From Clostridia bacterium (GTDB lineage: Bacteria > Bacillota > Clostridia > UBA1381), in NCBI GenBank assembly GCA_017935675.1, contig JAGBHE010000006.1, forward strand, positions 1-61,697: a stretch of 61,697 bases of DNA, in the 5' to 3' direction. The notes under the pieces were generated by a model. The model was not told the origin of the DNA. It saw only the letters and a program-made list of their open reading frames with translations, and ran no database searches. Within the stretch, counting starts at the first letter, position 1. Every line of letters starts with the position of its first letter. Below are positions 1 through 7,777 of this stretch, piece by piece. A program made the position numbers and the translations under genes.

Positions 1-46
1 TAAATTAATTATAGCACATATTTATTTCGTTGTCTATTGACAGACT

Positions 47-165
47 TTCAATAAGGGGCAAAGCCCCGTCATTCAACGTTTCAGTGGGGGGATTGTACCC
101 CCACTGAAAAAAGTAAGTGGAACCCGCCGCCTATAGAGGCGGGGGACATCTTGCTTTTAGTTATA
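47..165 (+). repeat. Family A three-hairpin repeat, copy 1
   Basis: First of five copies of an about 119-bp element running from TTCAATAAGGGG to CTTTTAGTTATA. It has three successive hairpins: GGGGC-AAA-GCCCC (55-67), a 10-bp stem TCAGTGGGGG/CCCCCACTGA (81-107) and CCCGCC/GGCGGG (123-143). Other copies lie at 13507, 32128 (inverted), 33755 and 61518 (inverted, variant). It is non-coding; open frames across it are artefacts. It directly abuts a transposase remnant. Confidence 0.9.
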
Positions 166-311
166 AAAATATTTGTCGAGCTATGTAATAATTTTTCGAA
201 GTCAAAACAATACTTATCTTTTAGTGCATTATTCACAAAATTTAAGTTTATTGCAGAATTTATTCTTTTTAGTATATGATTTTTTGGAAGCTTGTAGTAT
301 AATATTCCCAT
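166..311 (-). pseudogene. Transposase N-terminal remnant
   Basis: The minus strand reads about 48 codons starting MGILYYKLPKNHILKRINSA and continuing to a KDKYCFDF segment. This resembles the N-terminus of IS1182/DUF772-type transposases, where a PxNHxLxxIxxxIDFxFV segment is followed by a xDxYCxxFGRP segment. The similarity stops after FDF, the sequence becomes AT-rich and the frame runs into family A copy 1. No catalytic region is present. I read it as a decayed insertion-sequence end. Family assignment is from memory of the motif and could be wrong for so short a piece. Confidence 0.45.
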
Positions 312-440
312 AGGAGCTTCGCTCTAAGCCGTATTCTACGGCTTGCAAAATTTCATTTTGCCTATCGGCACAGGATAAGCTTAAAAAGTATTCGGAATAC
401 CTTACAGTACCGTATAAGAATTAAAAAGAGAAGGATTACA
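312..440. other. Cluster of small hairpins upstream of first gene
   Basis: Three adjacent short inverted repeats: GAGC-TTC-GCTC (314-324), AAGCCGT/ACGGCTT (326-344) and GCAAAAT/ATTTTGC (345-361). The arrangement resembles REP-type palindrome clusters and may be the degraded terminal region of the element at 166-311. A GAAGG ribosome binding site sits just before the gene at 441. No convincing promoter was recognised. Confidence 0.5.
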
Positions 441-1436
441 ATGAGAAAAGAAGCAAGTAATGAAAAGTGGAAAATGTTATATGAAATTGCAAGTGAAATC
501 AAGGAAATGAAACCGTGGGAATACTTTTGGGATATGGATATTATTAATCTTACGGATGAAGATGTTTATATAACGGTTCTCGGCCGAGGTGGAGAAACAT
601 ATGGTGTTTCGGTATATGAAGGCGAAAAGGGATTTGACAAGTTTAAATTGTTGGTATGTCAGCAGGAATTAAACATATCTCCGCATATGGCAATGTATAT
701 GCAGGATAACCTCACTTGTTATTGGGGTGATCGTGAAGAACTGTCAAAAAAGCAACGTGATATTATTAAAGAATTAGGCTATAAATACCGCGGAAAAAAT
801 CAATGGCTTTATTTTATATCCCACAAGACAGACTATATGCCGTATAATTTTGACAGTGATGAAGTCGGGAAAATGACTAAGTATTTGTCAGGGCTTAAAA
901 ATGCTTTGGAGTTATATTTTAAAGAAAGACCACAAATAGATTTCGAACAGGATTATATGCTTTGTTACTCAGATAAAGAGAAAAAAATCACCGGTAAAAA
1001 AACTGATTTTTTTGACTTTGGTTTTAATGGTATACAAATTGCTGATAATATTGACTTATTAAATGACCTGAAAAAGCTGCCAAAGACTATAGGAACTTTA
1101 GAAATTGACATATTACCTATGTTTGTAACTATTAATGATAAGTCCTATGACAGACCGGCAAATCCGTCAATGAGTATGATTGTCGATAAAAAATCAGGAA
1201 TGGTTATGGCTGCGGCAATGTCAACTCCGGAAACAGGTATTTTCGGAAATTTTGCCAATACAATTGTCAGTACATTTTTCAGATATGGTCTTCCAAAGCG
1301 TATTAATATTTGTAACAGCATTACCGGTTCTCTTTTAGAGGAATTGTGCGACATATTAGGCATAAAACTTGGATATGAAGATGAATTGCCGGCAATAGAA
1401 GAAGCTGAAGAAAGCTTAATGCGATTTATGGGTTAA
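441..1436 (+). CDS. DUF7309/DUF6930-like hypothetical protein
   Basis: This is a 331-residue soluble protein without signal peptide or membrane segment. The N-terminal half (about 5-150) has the pattern WEKLYEIA...KPWEYFWDxDI followed by a GRGGExYGVSVYEG segment, which I associate with DUF7309. The C-terminal half (about 195-330), with its hydrophobic VDKKSGMVMAAAM strand and a final helix, fits DUF6930. Both are uncharacterised families often found as stand-alone proteins in Clostridia. The ATG start is supported by GAAGG about 8 bases upstream. It is monocistronic: repeats lie upstream and a separate kinase gene follows after 86 bases. No function is assigned; family naming is moderately sure. 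Confidence 0.6.
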   Translation: MRKEASNEKWKMLYEIASEIKEMKPWEYFWDMDIINLTDEDVYITVLGRGGETYGVSVYEGEKGFDKFKLLVCQQELNISPHMAMYMQDNLTCYWGDREELSKKQRDIIKELGYKYRGKNQWLYFISHKTDYMPYNFDSDEVGKMTKYLSGLKNALELYFKERPQIDFEQDYMLCYSDKEKKITGKKTDFFDFGFNGIQIADNIDLLNDLKKLPKTIGTLEIDILPMFVTINDKSYDRPANPSMSMIVDKKSGMVMAAAMSTPETGIFGNFANTIVSTFFRYGLPKRINICNSITGSLLEELCDILGIKLGYEDELPAIEEAEESLMRFMG

Positions 1437-1522
1437 TAATTGCATATTGACGGCTGCGTAAAAATGCCCTTGCAAGCAAGTATTTTTATAAAGAACAAAA
1501 TAAATATCTCGGAGGTTTTTCT

Positions 1523-4500
1523 ATGGATGCTGAGAATGAGAAATCATCAAGCGCACCAATTTATAATAAAATAAATACTGCCGCAATCAGGATTGTTGTG
1601 TTTATTGCTGCAATCATTGTCATTTTATACGCAATTATTCAGTTCAGTGCAAGCAATAGTGAAAGAATATCACATCTGAATGCAAGTCAGGTGAAGGATA
1701 ATACTGTAAGACTTTCAAAAGAAGTTGATGATTTTATTTCAGATCGTCTGGCAAATATTAAGATTCTCAGCGCGTTTTACAGCGAATCTCTGGTAAGTCC
1801 GGATGTTGATGTTGCGCTGCTGCGAAAAATGACGGAAGACTCCAACTTCGATTTTATGGAGTTTGCAGATGCTGACGGTCTGGACCATAACATTACCGGA
1901 GGAACATCTGATGCAACCGACAGAAAGTATTATCTTGACGGAATGGCAGGTAATACCGGAGTAGAACTTATTTTTGAATCGAGAGCAACACATGAAACCT
2001 TGCTCATGTTCTATACGCCGGTTATCTTTGAAGAGAAACCTATCGGTGTAATGATTGGTGTGATTCAGGCTACAGGTAAAATCGCAGAGTTAATCAACGT
2101 CTCCTATTATGATGAGCAGGCTGAGGTTTACTTGTGTGATGAGAACGGCGATATTATTGCAAGCAGTATTCCTTTGGAAGAGCTTGATACAAGAAAACAG
2201 ATTTCCATTACAGATGTATTAACCGATGCAGAAACAATCGAGTCGATTAAGTCTGCCATGTCAGACGGAACTGCAAATGTTTTTGAAAACGGTAAAGAAG
2301 GGGACAACATCGGCTGCGCGACAAAGCTCGTTGGATGCGGATGGCATCTGGTTGAAGTATTTCCCGATGCGGCGCATAGCGATTTGGTTAATGTGTCCAC
2401 CCATATAGCTGCCCGGCTTCAGTTTATCCTGATTTTGGTTTCTGTCGCAGTTATTCTTGCAATTATCATAACGAATATTATAGACCGCAGGAACCTTATT
2501 GAAAAAGAAACAAAACAAAAGAATGCCTTGCAGAATCATCTGAATGTTATTCAGTCGATGGGACAAATTTATTTCGCCTCCTATTATATTGATCTGGAAC
2601 GAAATTCATTTACAGAGCTTTTGGGAAAACAGAGACTTCATGAAATAATAGGATCAGCCGGTGATGTAAGTGATCGTATTAAGTATATTAATGAACATCT
2701 GATCCAACCTGAATATGCAGACATAATGCGTGAATTTTTAGATCTGGACACGGTAGATGAACGCTTAAAAGAAAAACAGGTAATTACCTGCGAATTTAAG
2801 AGTGTGACAACTAATTGGTGTCAGGCCTATATTATCGCCGGGGATCGTGATGATTACGGAAAGCTGAAACATATATTCATTGCATTCAGAACAATCCGCG
2901 ATGAAAAAGAAAAGGAAGAGGCTGCCCAGGCAAAAATAGATGAGCAAATGCGCGCCCTTGAGCAAGCAAATTCTCAAATGGAAGAGCAGCTGGAAGTTAT
3001 TGAAGGGCTGGGATCCGTATATTTTTCTATTCTGCTTGTAGACATTTTAAATGATACCGTAATTCCGTATCGAACTGAAGGCAAAGACGGCACTGTCATT
3101 TCTGACTTCTTTAACAGAAGAGTCGGCAGCTGGTCTACGCTGCTTCAGGCATACGCCGATTCACTGGTTTTGGAAGAGGATCGGGCTGACTTTCTGGAAC
3201 ATCTGAGCTTTAAAAGCGAAAAAGACTTCTCTTTCAACTATCGGATGGCAAAAGACACCGGTATATCGTGGCTGCAGGTTCAGGTTGCTTATGTGGAAAG
3301 AAAAGATGGTACCAATATAGCTGTTATCGGCACAAAGAATGTTGATGAGCTTGTCCATGAGGAACAAAAGAAGCAGAAAGCTCTTGCTGAAGCTCTTGAT
3401 GCTGCAGAAAGGGCAAACAGGGCAAAGTCTAATTTCCTTTTTAATATGTCGCATGATATCAGAACTCCGATGAACGCTATTATCGGCTACACGGATCTAC
3501 TGAAAAAAAGTGTGGATAATCCTGAATTACGTGACCGATACATAGAAAATATTCAAACTTCAAACGGGTATTTATTGGATCTCATCAATAATGTTCTGGA
3601 TACAGCTCGTATTGAAAGCGGAAAAGCTACACTTGATGAGGAACCGGGAGATATTCATCTGATTGGAAAGAACTTAGACACAGCATTTGCCGGTGAAATA
3701 GCAAGGAAACATCTGAAGTATACTATTCATGACTCAACCGTTCACAGATACGTTTATCATGATGCAACTAAGATGGCACAGATAATATTTAACGTTTTGA
3801 GCAATGCTGTTAAATATACTCCTGAAGGAGGAAGTATTGATATCTATTTCAGCGAAACTCCTTCAGAACGCGAAGGCTGGTCAGATTTTACATCTGTTGT
3901 AAAAGATACGGGTATCGGCATTTCAAAGGAATTTCTGCCGCATATTTTTGATTCATTTACCAGGGAGAAAACTGCTACGGACAGCAAAATTGTCGGAACG
4001 GGTCTGGGAATGGGCATTGTTAAGCGTCTTGTTGAGTTAATGAACGGCACAATCAGTATTGAAAGTGAGCTTGGTAAAGGTACAACAGTTTCGTTCACTA
4101 TCCCGCATAGGATCGCGGAAGCTCCAACTGAAACAGATAATACCAATGCTGTTATTGATTCCAGGACCATTTCAGGAAAAAGAATCCTTCTTGCAGAGGA
4201 TAATGAATTGAATGCGGAAATTGCCATCGAAATTCTGGGTGAAGTAGGATTTAAAGTCGAGCATGCAGAAGATGGAATCATCTGTGTGGATATGCTCAAT
4301 AAGCATGATGTCGGATATTATGATTTAATATTAATGGATGTTCAGATGCCTAACATGGATGGACTTAAGGCAACAACAGTAATCAGGCAGCTTCCGAATC
4401 AGGCGAAAGCAAAGACACCGGTCATTGCTATGACAGCGAATGCATTTGAAGAAGATCGCAAAAAATGCTTAGAAGCCGGTATGAATGGATTTATATCAAA

Positions 4501-4552
4501 GCCGATTGATATTCAGATGCTGATGGAAACATTAGTAAAAATACTCAAATAA
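1523..4552 (+). CDS. Hybrid sensor histidine kinase/response regulator
   Basis: A 1009-residue membrane sensor kinase. TM1 (about 21-41) and TM2 (about 300-322) bracket an extracellular Cache-like sensor of about 255 residues. Two PAS-like segments follow (about 345-470 and 490-620), separated by a coiled coil. A HisKA domain has its phospho-acceptor in SHDIRTPMN (His644). The HATPase has the NAVKYTPEGG and DTGIGI boxes and a GTGLGMGI ATP-lid motif. A C-terminal receiver (about 885-1005) has acidic LLAEDNELN and phospho-acceptor Asp939 in LMDVQMPNMDG. The receiver would take phosphate from His644; no output domain is fused, so an Hpt or other partner must act elsewhere. The ATG has GGAGG 7 bases upstream, and an intrinsic terminator follows the gene. 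The ligand is unknown. Confidence 0.93.
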   Translation: MDAENEKSSSAPIYNKINTAAIRIVVFIAAIIVILYAIIQFSASNSERISHLNASQVKDNTVRLSKEVDDFISDRLANIKILSAFYSESLVSPDVDVALLRKMTEDSNFDFMEFADADGLDHNITGGTSDATDRKYYLDGMAGNTGVELIFESRATHETLLMFYTPVIFEEKPIGVMIGVIQATGKIAELINVSYYDEQAEVYLCDENGDIIASSIPLEELDTRKQISITDVLTDAETIESIKSAMSDGTANVFENGKEGDNIGCATKLVGCGWHLVEVFPDAAHSDLVNVSTHIAARLQFILILVSVAVILAIIITNIIDRRNLIEKETKQKNALQNHLNVIQSMGQIYFASYYIDLERNSFTELLGKQRLHEIIGSAGDVSDRIKYINEHLIQPEYADIMREFLDLDTVDERLKEKQVITCEFKSVTTNWCQAYIIAGDRDDYGKLKHIFIAFRTIRDEKEKEEAAQAKIDEQMRALEQANSQMEEQLEVIEGLGSVYFSILLVDILNDTVIPYRTEGKDGTVISDFFNRRVGSWSTLLQAYADSLVLEEDRADFLEHLSFKSEKDFSFNYRMAKDTGISWLQVQVAYVERKDGTNIAVIGTKNVDELVHEEQKKQKALAEALDAAERANRAKSNFLFNMSHDIRTPMNAIIGYTDLLKKSVDNPELRDRYIENIQTSNGYLLDLINNVLDTARIESGKATLDEEPGDIHLIGKNLDTAFAGEIARKHLKYTIHDSTVHRYVYHDATKMAQIIFNVLSNAVKYTPEGGSIDIYFSETPSEREGWSDFTSVVKDTGIGISKEFLPHIFDSFTREKTATDSKIVGTGLGMGIVKRLVELMNGTISIESELGKGTTVSFTIPHRIAEAPTETDNTNAVIDSRTISGKRILLAEDNELNAEIAIEILGEVGFKVEHAEDGIICVDMLNKHDVGYYDLILMDVQMPNMDGLKATTVIRQLPNQAKAKTPVIAMTANAFEEDRKKCLEAGMNGFISKPIDIQMLMETLVKILK

Positions 4553-4557
4553 AATAT

Positions 4558-4590
4558 GAGGCGCAGCCAATGATGATTGCGCCCTCTTTT
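4558..4590 (+). terminator. Intrinsic terminator of the hybrid kinase gene
   Basis: GAGGCGCA (4558-4565) pairs with TGCGCCCTC (4578-4586, one bulged base) and is followed by TTTT. It begins 6 bases after the kinase stop codon. Confidence 0.75.
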
Positions 4591-4621
4591 ATAACACAAG
4601 AGAACCGTCCCCTTGTGTTAT
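4591..4621 (+). repeat. Family B quasi-palindrome, copy 1
   Basis: ATAACACAAG ... CTTGTGTTAT with 10-base perfect arms around an AGAACCGTCCC core. Further copies are at 5485 and 20230 and 22191 (opposite orientation) and 6570 (same orientation), with decayed ones at 6368 and 20720. It follows the kinase terminator directly. The sequence is a dispersed clostridial palindrome similar to REP elements. Confidence 0.9.
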
Positions 4622-4707
4622 AGCCGCGATTTGTTGAAACAGTGGCATAAACCGCTCAGTCTTTTTACCGGGCAAACAAAAAATCATGTAATAAGGGGAT
4701 AAATACA

Positions 4708-5415
4708 ATGAAAATAGGATTGTTTACAGACGCGCATTATTGCAATAAAGAAGTTACATGCACTACAAGAAGACCGTTATTATCTTATGATAAAATAAAA
4801 GAAGCGATGGAATTTTTTGATGGCGCGGATTTAGTTATATGTCTGGGAGATTTAGTGGATGACTGCGGAGGAAAAGAAGATAACATACAAGCAATAAAAA
4901 GCATTTCAAGGTTAATTCATTCTTACAATAAGCCGTTTTATTGTTTAATGGGTAATCATGACTGTCAAAACTTTACAAAGGAAGAATTTGATGAATTTAC
5001 AGATGGAAGTTATCCTCCGTTTTCGTTGTGTGTCGGGGAAAACGCCCTGGTTTTTCTTGATGCGAATTATACAGATGATCAATTAAATTATTTGCCGGGA
5101 AAGGTGGATTGGTCAATTTCATATATACCGCATAATCAGTTAGCTGATTTAGAAAGTATTTTGAGTGATGAAGAAATAAAGAATGTATATATTTTTTGTC
5201 ATCAAAATCTGGAAACTGATGTTCAATGGCAGCACATCGTAAGAAATGCCGCTGAACTCAGACAGCTTATAGAAAAATCACATAAGGTTAAAAAGGTCAT
5301 TCAGGGGCATTATCATCCGGGACATGATATGGAGATTGCGGGGATAGAATATCACACATTACCGGCAATGTGCGAGGGCGAAAAAAATTATTACGAGATA
5401 CTGGAAATAGGATAA
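4708..5415 (+). CDS. Calcineurin-like metallophosphoesterase
   Basis: A 235-residue cytosolic phosphoesterase with the complete dinuclear-metal signature: Asp8-x-His10 in FTDAHY, Gly47-Asp48 in CLGDLVDD, GNHD at 82-85, His165 in FCHQN and GHYHPGH at 200-206. The conserved set predicts hydrolysis of a phosphomonoester or phosphodiester with Mn/Fe-type metals; the substrate cannot be read from sequence. The ATG has AAGGGG 9 bases upstream. The gene stands alone, flanked by inverted family B repeats (4591 and 5485) and convergent to the alkylation-repair gene. The isolated cassette between repeats suggests acquisition or loss as a unit. Confidence 0.85.
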   Translation: MKIGLFTDAHYCNKEVTCTTRRPLLSYDKIKEAMEFFDGADLVICLGDLVDDCGGKEDNIQAIKSISRLIHSYNKPFYCLMGNHDCQNFTKEEFDEFTDGSYPPFSLCVGENALVFLDANYTDDQLNYLPGKVDWSISYIPHNQLADLESILSDEEIKNVYIFCHQNLETDVQWQHIVRNAAELRQLIEKSHKVKKVIQGHYHPGHDMEIAGIEYHTLPAMCEGEKNYYEILEIG

Positions 5416-5484
5416 ACCGGCAGCAATCGTAGTGTTATGACTATGTAAAAAAAATTGCAGTCCTTTCCGTGAATGAATTTACTA

Positions 5485-5513
5485 TAACACAAGGGGACGG
5501 TTCTCTTGTGTTA
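5485..5513 (-). repeat. Family B quasi-palindrome, copy 2
   Basis: TAACACAAGGGG...CTTGTGTTA, the reverse-complement orientation of copy 1. It sits between the convergent 3' ends of the metallophosphoesterase and the AlkC-like gene, where a bidirectional terminator would be expected and no other one is seen. Confidence 0.9.
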
Positions 5514-5567
5514 GTAGTTTTATAACCGGATTCTTCATTTCTAAAGTCATCGAATTTATGACTAATT

Positions 5568-6296
5568 TCAATCTTGGTTTCTCATGCCATGTTTTATAAT
5601 CCATTCCTGCGCTTTTGAGTGACCTGTTTTTTCCCATTGTGCAATAATAATTTTAGCTTTCTCCGGTGCTTCTTTGTATAAGTCATTCAAATTATTACCA
5701 ACGCTTTTCTGTACAAACTTTTCCGGATCATCTTTAAGATTGGTGAGAATAGTAGAATATTTGTCAAACTCATCCAATGCGACAAATAGTTTTTGCGACC
5801 ATGGTAAACGTATTCTCACTCCTTCACTTGCAAGCCTTCTCACATGTACATTTTTATCTTTTGTCCAAATAATTAATTCTTCCATTACCTCTGCACCGTG
5901 TTCTTTTAACAAAGGACGAATAGCGTATTCACCTGTAAATCTTTTTGTCAATTCTTTTAAAAAAGACAATGATAACTCCCAATTTTCATTTCCATATCGC
6001 TCAACATATCTGCTAACAGGCCACAACCACCATCCGAAATTAAACATTCCTTTTGCTTCTTTCAATTCGGGACCAAGCAAATGAAAGAATGCCTGAACAT
6101 TTTTTGAATAATCATCACCCATACTCTGTAACATAGCATCCACTATACTATCAAAACGTGCGAATAACTCCTTATCATCTAATTTTCCAATTAGATTTTG
6201 AGCGAACAGCTCCGAATTAAAGTTAGGCATTACAAAAGCAAGTTTTTCAGAAAATACCTGAATATATTGGTCATTGTAATAATCTTTATGTTTCAT
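5568..6296 (-). CDS. AlkC/AlkD-like DNA alkylation repair protein
   Basis: A 242-residue all-alpha protein. The segment VHVRRLASEG followed by RLPW (about residues 150-165) is the hallmark of the AlkC (COG4335) HEAT-repeat DNA glycosylase family, which removes 3-methylated purines without base flipping. Aromatic-rich FNFGWWLWPVSRY (about 85-97) and the C-terminal HEAT-like repeat VQKSVGNNLNDLYKE also fit. ATG start with GGAGGTGAA upstream. Its promoter carries a large palindrome between -35 and -10 (6320-6349), implying repression by a dimeric regulator not found beside the gene. Catalytic activity is inferred from family membership. Confidence 0.82.
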   Translation of the reverse strand: MKHKDYYNDQYIQVFSEKLAFVMPNFNSELFAQNLIGKLDDKELFARFDSIVDAMLQSMGDDYSKNVQAFFHLLGPELKEAKGMFNFGWWLWPVSRYVERYGNENWELSLSFLKELTKRFTGEYAIRPLLKEHGAEVMEELIIWTKDKNVHVRRLASEGVRIRLPWSQKLFVALDEFDKYSTILTNLKDDPEKFVQKSVGNNLNDLYKEAPEKAKIIIAQWEKTGHSKAQEWIIKHGMRNQD

Positions 6297-6319
6297 GCAG
6301 ATTCACCTCCATATTCTAT

Positions 6320-6349
6320 ATTCTAACATACATACAGTATGTATGTCAA
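6320..6349 (-). promoter_or_regulatory. Promoter with palindromic operator for AlkC-like gene
   Basis: On the minus strand -35 TTGACA (6344-6349), an 18-base spacer and -10 TAGAAT (6320-6325). The spacer is filled by a perfect inverted repeat, arms ACATACATAC and GTATGTATGT (6326-6346) around one central base. Such geometry is typical for TetR-family operators. No TetR gene lies in this window. Confidence 0.85.
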
Positions 6350-6367
6350 CGTTTTTGACAAAAGTGG

Positions 6368-6597
6368 AACACAGGAAGGGACTATTCTCTTGTGCACATT
6401 TTGTATTTAAAGCGGAGCAACACCTTGATTTGCTTGCAAGTTTCAAGTGCTGCGAACGCTTGCAACTTGCGCCTCAAGGCTTTAGCCCCGCTGGGTTTCA
6501 GCCCTTATTGAAATTACCGACAAGATTGCTTAAAACCAACAAAAAACCTTCGCTAATTCCTTTTTTTTGAACACAAGAGAACCGTCCCCTTGTGTTA
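6368..6597. repeat. Composite family B element with degenerate and intact ends
   Basis: A degenerate inverted copy (AACACAGGAAGGG...CTTGTGC, 6368-6395) and an intact copy (AACACAAGAG...CTTGTGTT, 6570-6596) bound about 175 bases with further stem-loops. The part before the intact copy (AAATT..CGACAA..TTGCT...CTAATTCC) recurs at 20650-20720, so the repeat unit is longer than the 29-bp core. The intact copy contains the stop codon of the RHH gene. This fills the 298-base gap between the AlkC-like and RHH genes. Confidence 0.7.
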
Positions 6598-6822
6598 TTT
6601 CTCCGCGGAGGAAATACGATGACCATCTCCCTTTTTGCTCATCAACTCATCTATAGCCCTGTTGATATACGAATTAAGACTTTCCTTCGCTTCTTTTGCG
6701 CGTTCCTGTATAATTTGTTTTTTGCCTTTTGGCGTTCTTATTTTAATTTCGTCATATCGTTCCTTCATATTTGTGTCATTCCATTTTTTATTGGCTCGTT
6801 TCCGTGCCTCTGACAGCGCCAC
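6595..6822 (-). CDS. Ribbon-helix-helix (Arc-like) DNA-binding protein
   Basis: A 75-residue protein of the small basic family that opens ALSEARKRANKKW and has a YDEIKIRTPKGKK strand followed by two helices (ESLNSYINRAIDELM). This is the ribbon-helix-helix pattern seen in Arc-type repressors and in antitoxins. The start is a GTG (6820-6822) with AAGGGGG 8 bases upstream; no ATG is suitably placed. A TGTAC-N3-GTACA palindrome overlaps its own -35 box, suggesting autorepression. No toxin gene adjoins, so a solitary regulator is more likely than a toxin-antitoxin pair. Confidence 0.8.
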   Translation of the reverse strand: MALSEARKRANKKWNDTNMKERYDEIKIRTPKGKKQIIQERAKEAKESLNSYINRAIDELMSKKGDGHRISSAEK

Positions 6823-6856
6823 AATAAAACCCCCTTATTATAATATTATTAACAAT

Positions 6857-6885
6857 ATTATATCATATTTGATGTACCGTGTACA
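6857..6885 (-). promoter_or_regulatory. Promoter and putative autoregulatory operator of RHH gene
   Basis: On the minus strand a weak -35 TGTACA (6880-6885), 17-base spacer and perfect -10 TATAAT (6857-6862). The palindrome TGTAC-CGT-GTACA (6873-6885) covers the -35 box. A second AT-rich inverted repeat, TAATATT/AATATTA, lies at 6841-6860 over the -10. Confidence 0.65.
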
Positions 6886-6936
6886 GTGTAAAAATGCGCA
6901 AATGTACCCAGTGTATTTTGTAAAAATTGTATAGGA

Positions 6937-7701
6937 CTAAATATGAATTTGAAAACCCTCAAAATCGTATATTCCGTTTCCCTGCTTCAGCTGTCCGCCG
7001 CGTTCCAATTCACTGAATGCACTTTCAATTCTGTCGATAATATTGACAGGAATGTTTAATTGATGGTGCGAAGGCAGCACCTTAATTATATCTAATTGCT
7101 TAATTATTCTGACAGACTGTAAAAATTGACACGGGTTTGTGGTAGGGTAAAAGGCATCAAGACAACCGCTGTATATTAAATCTCCCGAATACAGATATTT
7201 TCTTTCAGGCTCATAAAAGCAACAGTGTCCCGGAGAATGCCCCGGTGTATGCACAACCGTCAAATGCCTGTTTCCCAAATCCAAACAATCCTTATCGTGC
7301 AAAATCCTTTGCGGTTCACCTTGGAAAATACTGTAATCACCTATATTGAATTTTTCGGGGAAATTACAGGGTTTACACATCAAGTTGTTTTTCACAACCT
7401 GTAAAGGTATTGGAAATTTCTTGGATAACCAATCCCTTTCTGTTTCATAAACAGCAATATTGTCAAAATACTTATGTCCACCGATATGATCCCAATGAAT
7501 ATGGGTTGTTATTACCAGAACGGGAAGCTCCGTTAAGCTGTCAACTACTTGCTTTATGTCAGCAATGCCTAATCCCGTATCAATCAGAATTGCCGTTTTC
7601 GTTCCGCACAATAGGTAACAATGCGTTTCTTCCCAATGTCCGTATTCGCTGATTGCAAAAGTATCATTATCAATTTTTTCAACTGTAAACCAGTTTTCCA
7701 T
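6937..7701 (-). CDS. MBL-fold metallo-hydrolase
   Basis: A 254-residue metallo-beta-lactamase-fold enzyme with the full metal-binding motif His67-x-His69-x-Asp71-His72 (THIHWDHIGGH), an HTPGHSPGH loop and SGDLIY. This type resembles glyoxalase II-like thioester or lactone hydrolases, but the substrate is unknown. The ATG is preceded by AGGTGA. The gene has 76 bases to the acetyltransferase upstream on the same strand and may be co-transcribed. Confidence 0.87.
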   Translation of the reverse strand: MENWFTVEKIDNDTFAISEYGHWEETHCYLLCGTKTAILIDTGLGIADIKQVVDSLTELPVLVITTHIHWDHIGGHKYFDNIAVYETERDWLSKKFPIPLQVVKNNLMCKPCNFPEKFNIGDYSIFQGEPQRILHDKDCLDLGNRHLTVVHTPGHSPGHCCFYEPERKYLYSGDLIYSGCLDAFYPTTNPCQFLQSVRIIKQLDIIKVLPSHHQLNIPVNIIDRIESAFSELERGGQLKQGNGIYDFEGFQIHI

Positions 7702-7777
7702 TCTATCACCTGCCTATTTCGTTGTCTATATATCCTGTTTTAAATTCTTGTTAAGGTTTTATACTTATTTATTTAAG

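Noticed and set aside
47..165. CRISPR-like repeat
   Set aside because: Family A copies are dispersed, about 119 bases long and in both orientations, with no regularly spaced array or cas genes.
3844..4299. Minus-strand open frame of 151 codons
   Set aside because: It lies wholly within the HATPase/receiver part of the hybrid kinase gene on the opposite strand and has no homologous features.
6595..6822. Toxin-antitoxin pair
   Set aside because: The RHH protein resembles antitoxins, but the neighbours are an MBL hydrolase and an AlkC-like protein; no toxin-sized frame with a ribosome binding site is adjacent.
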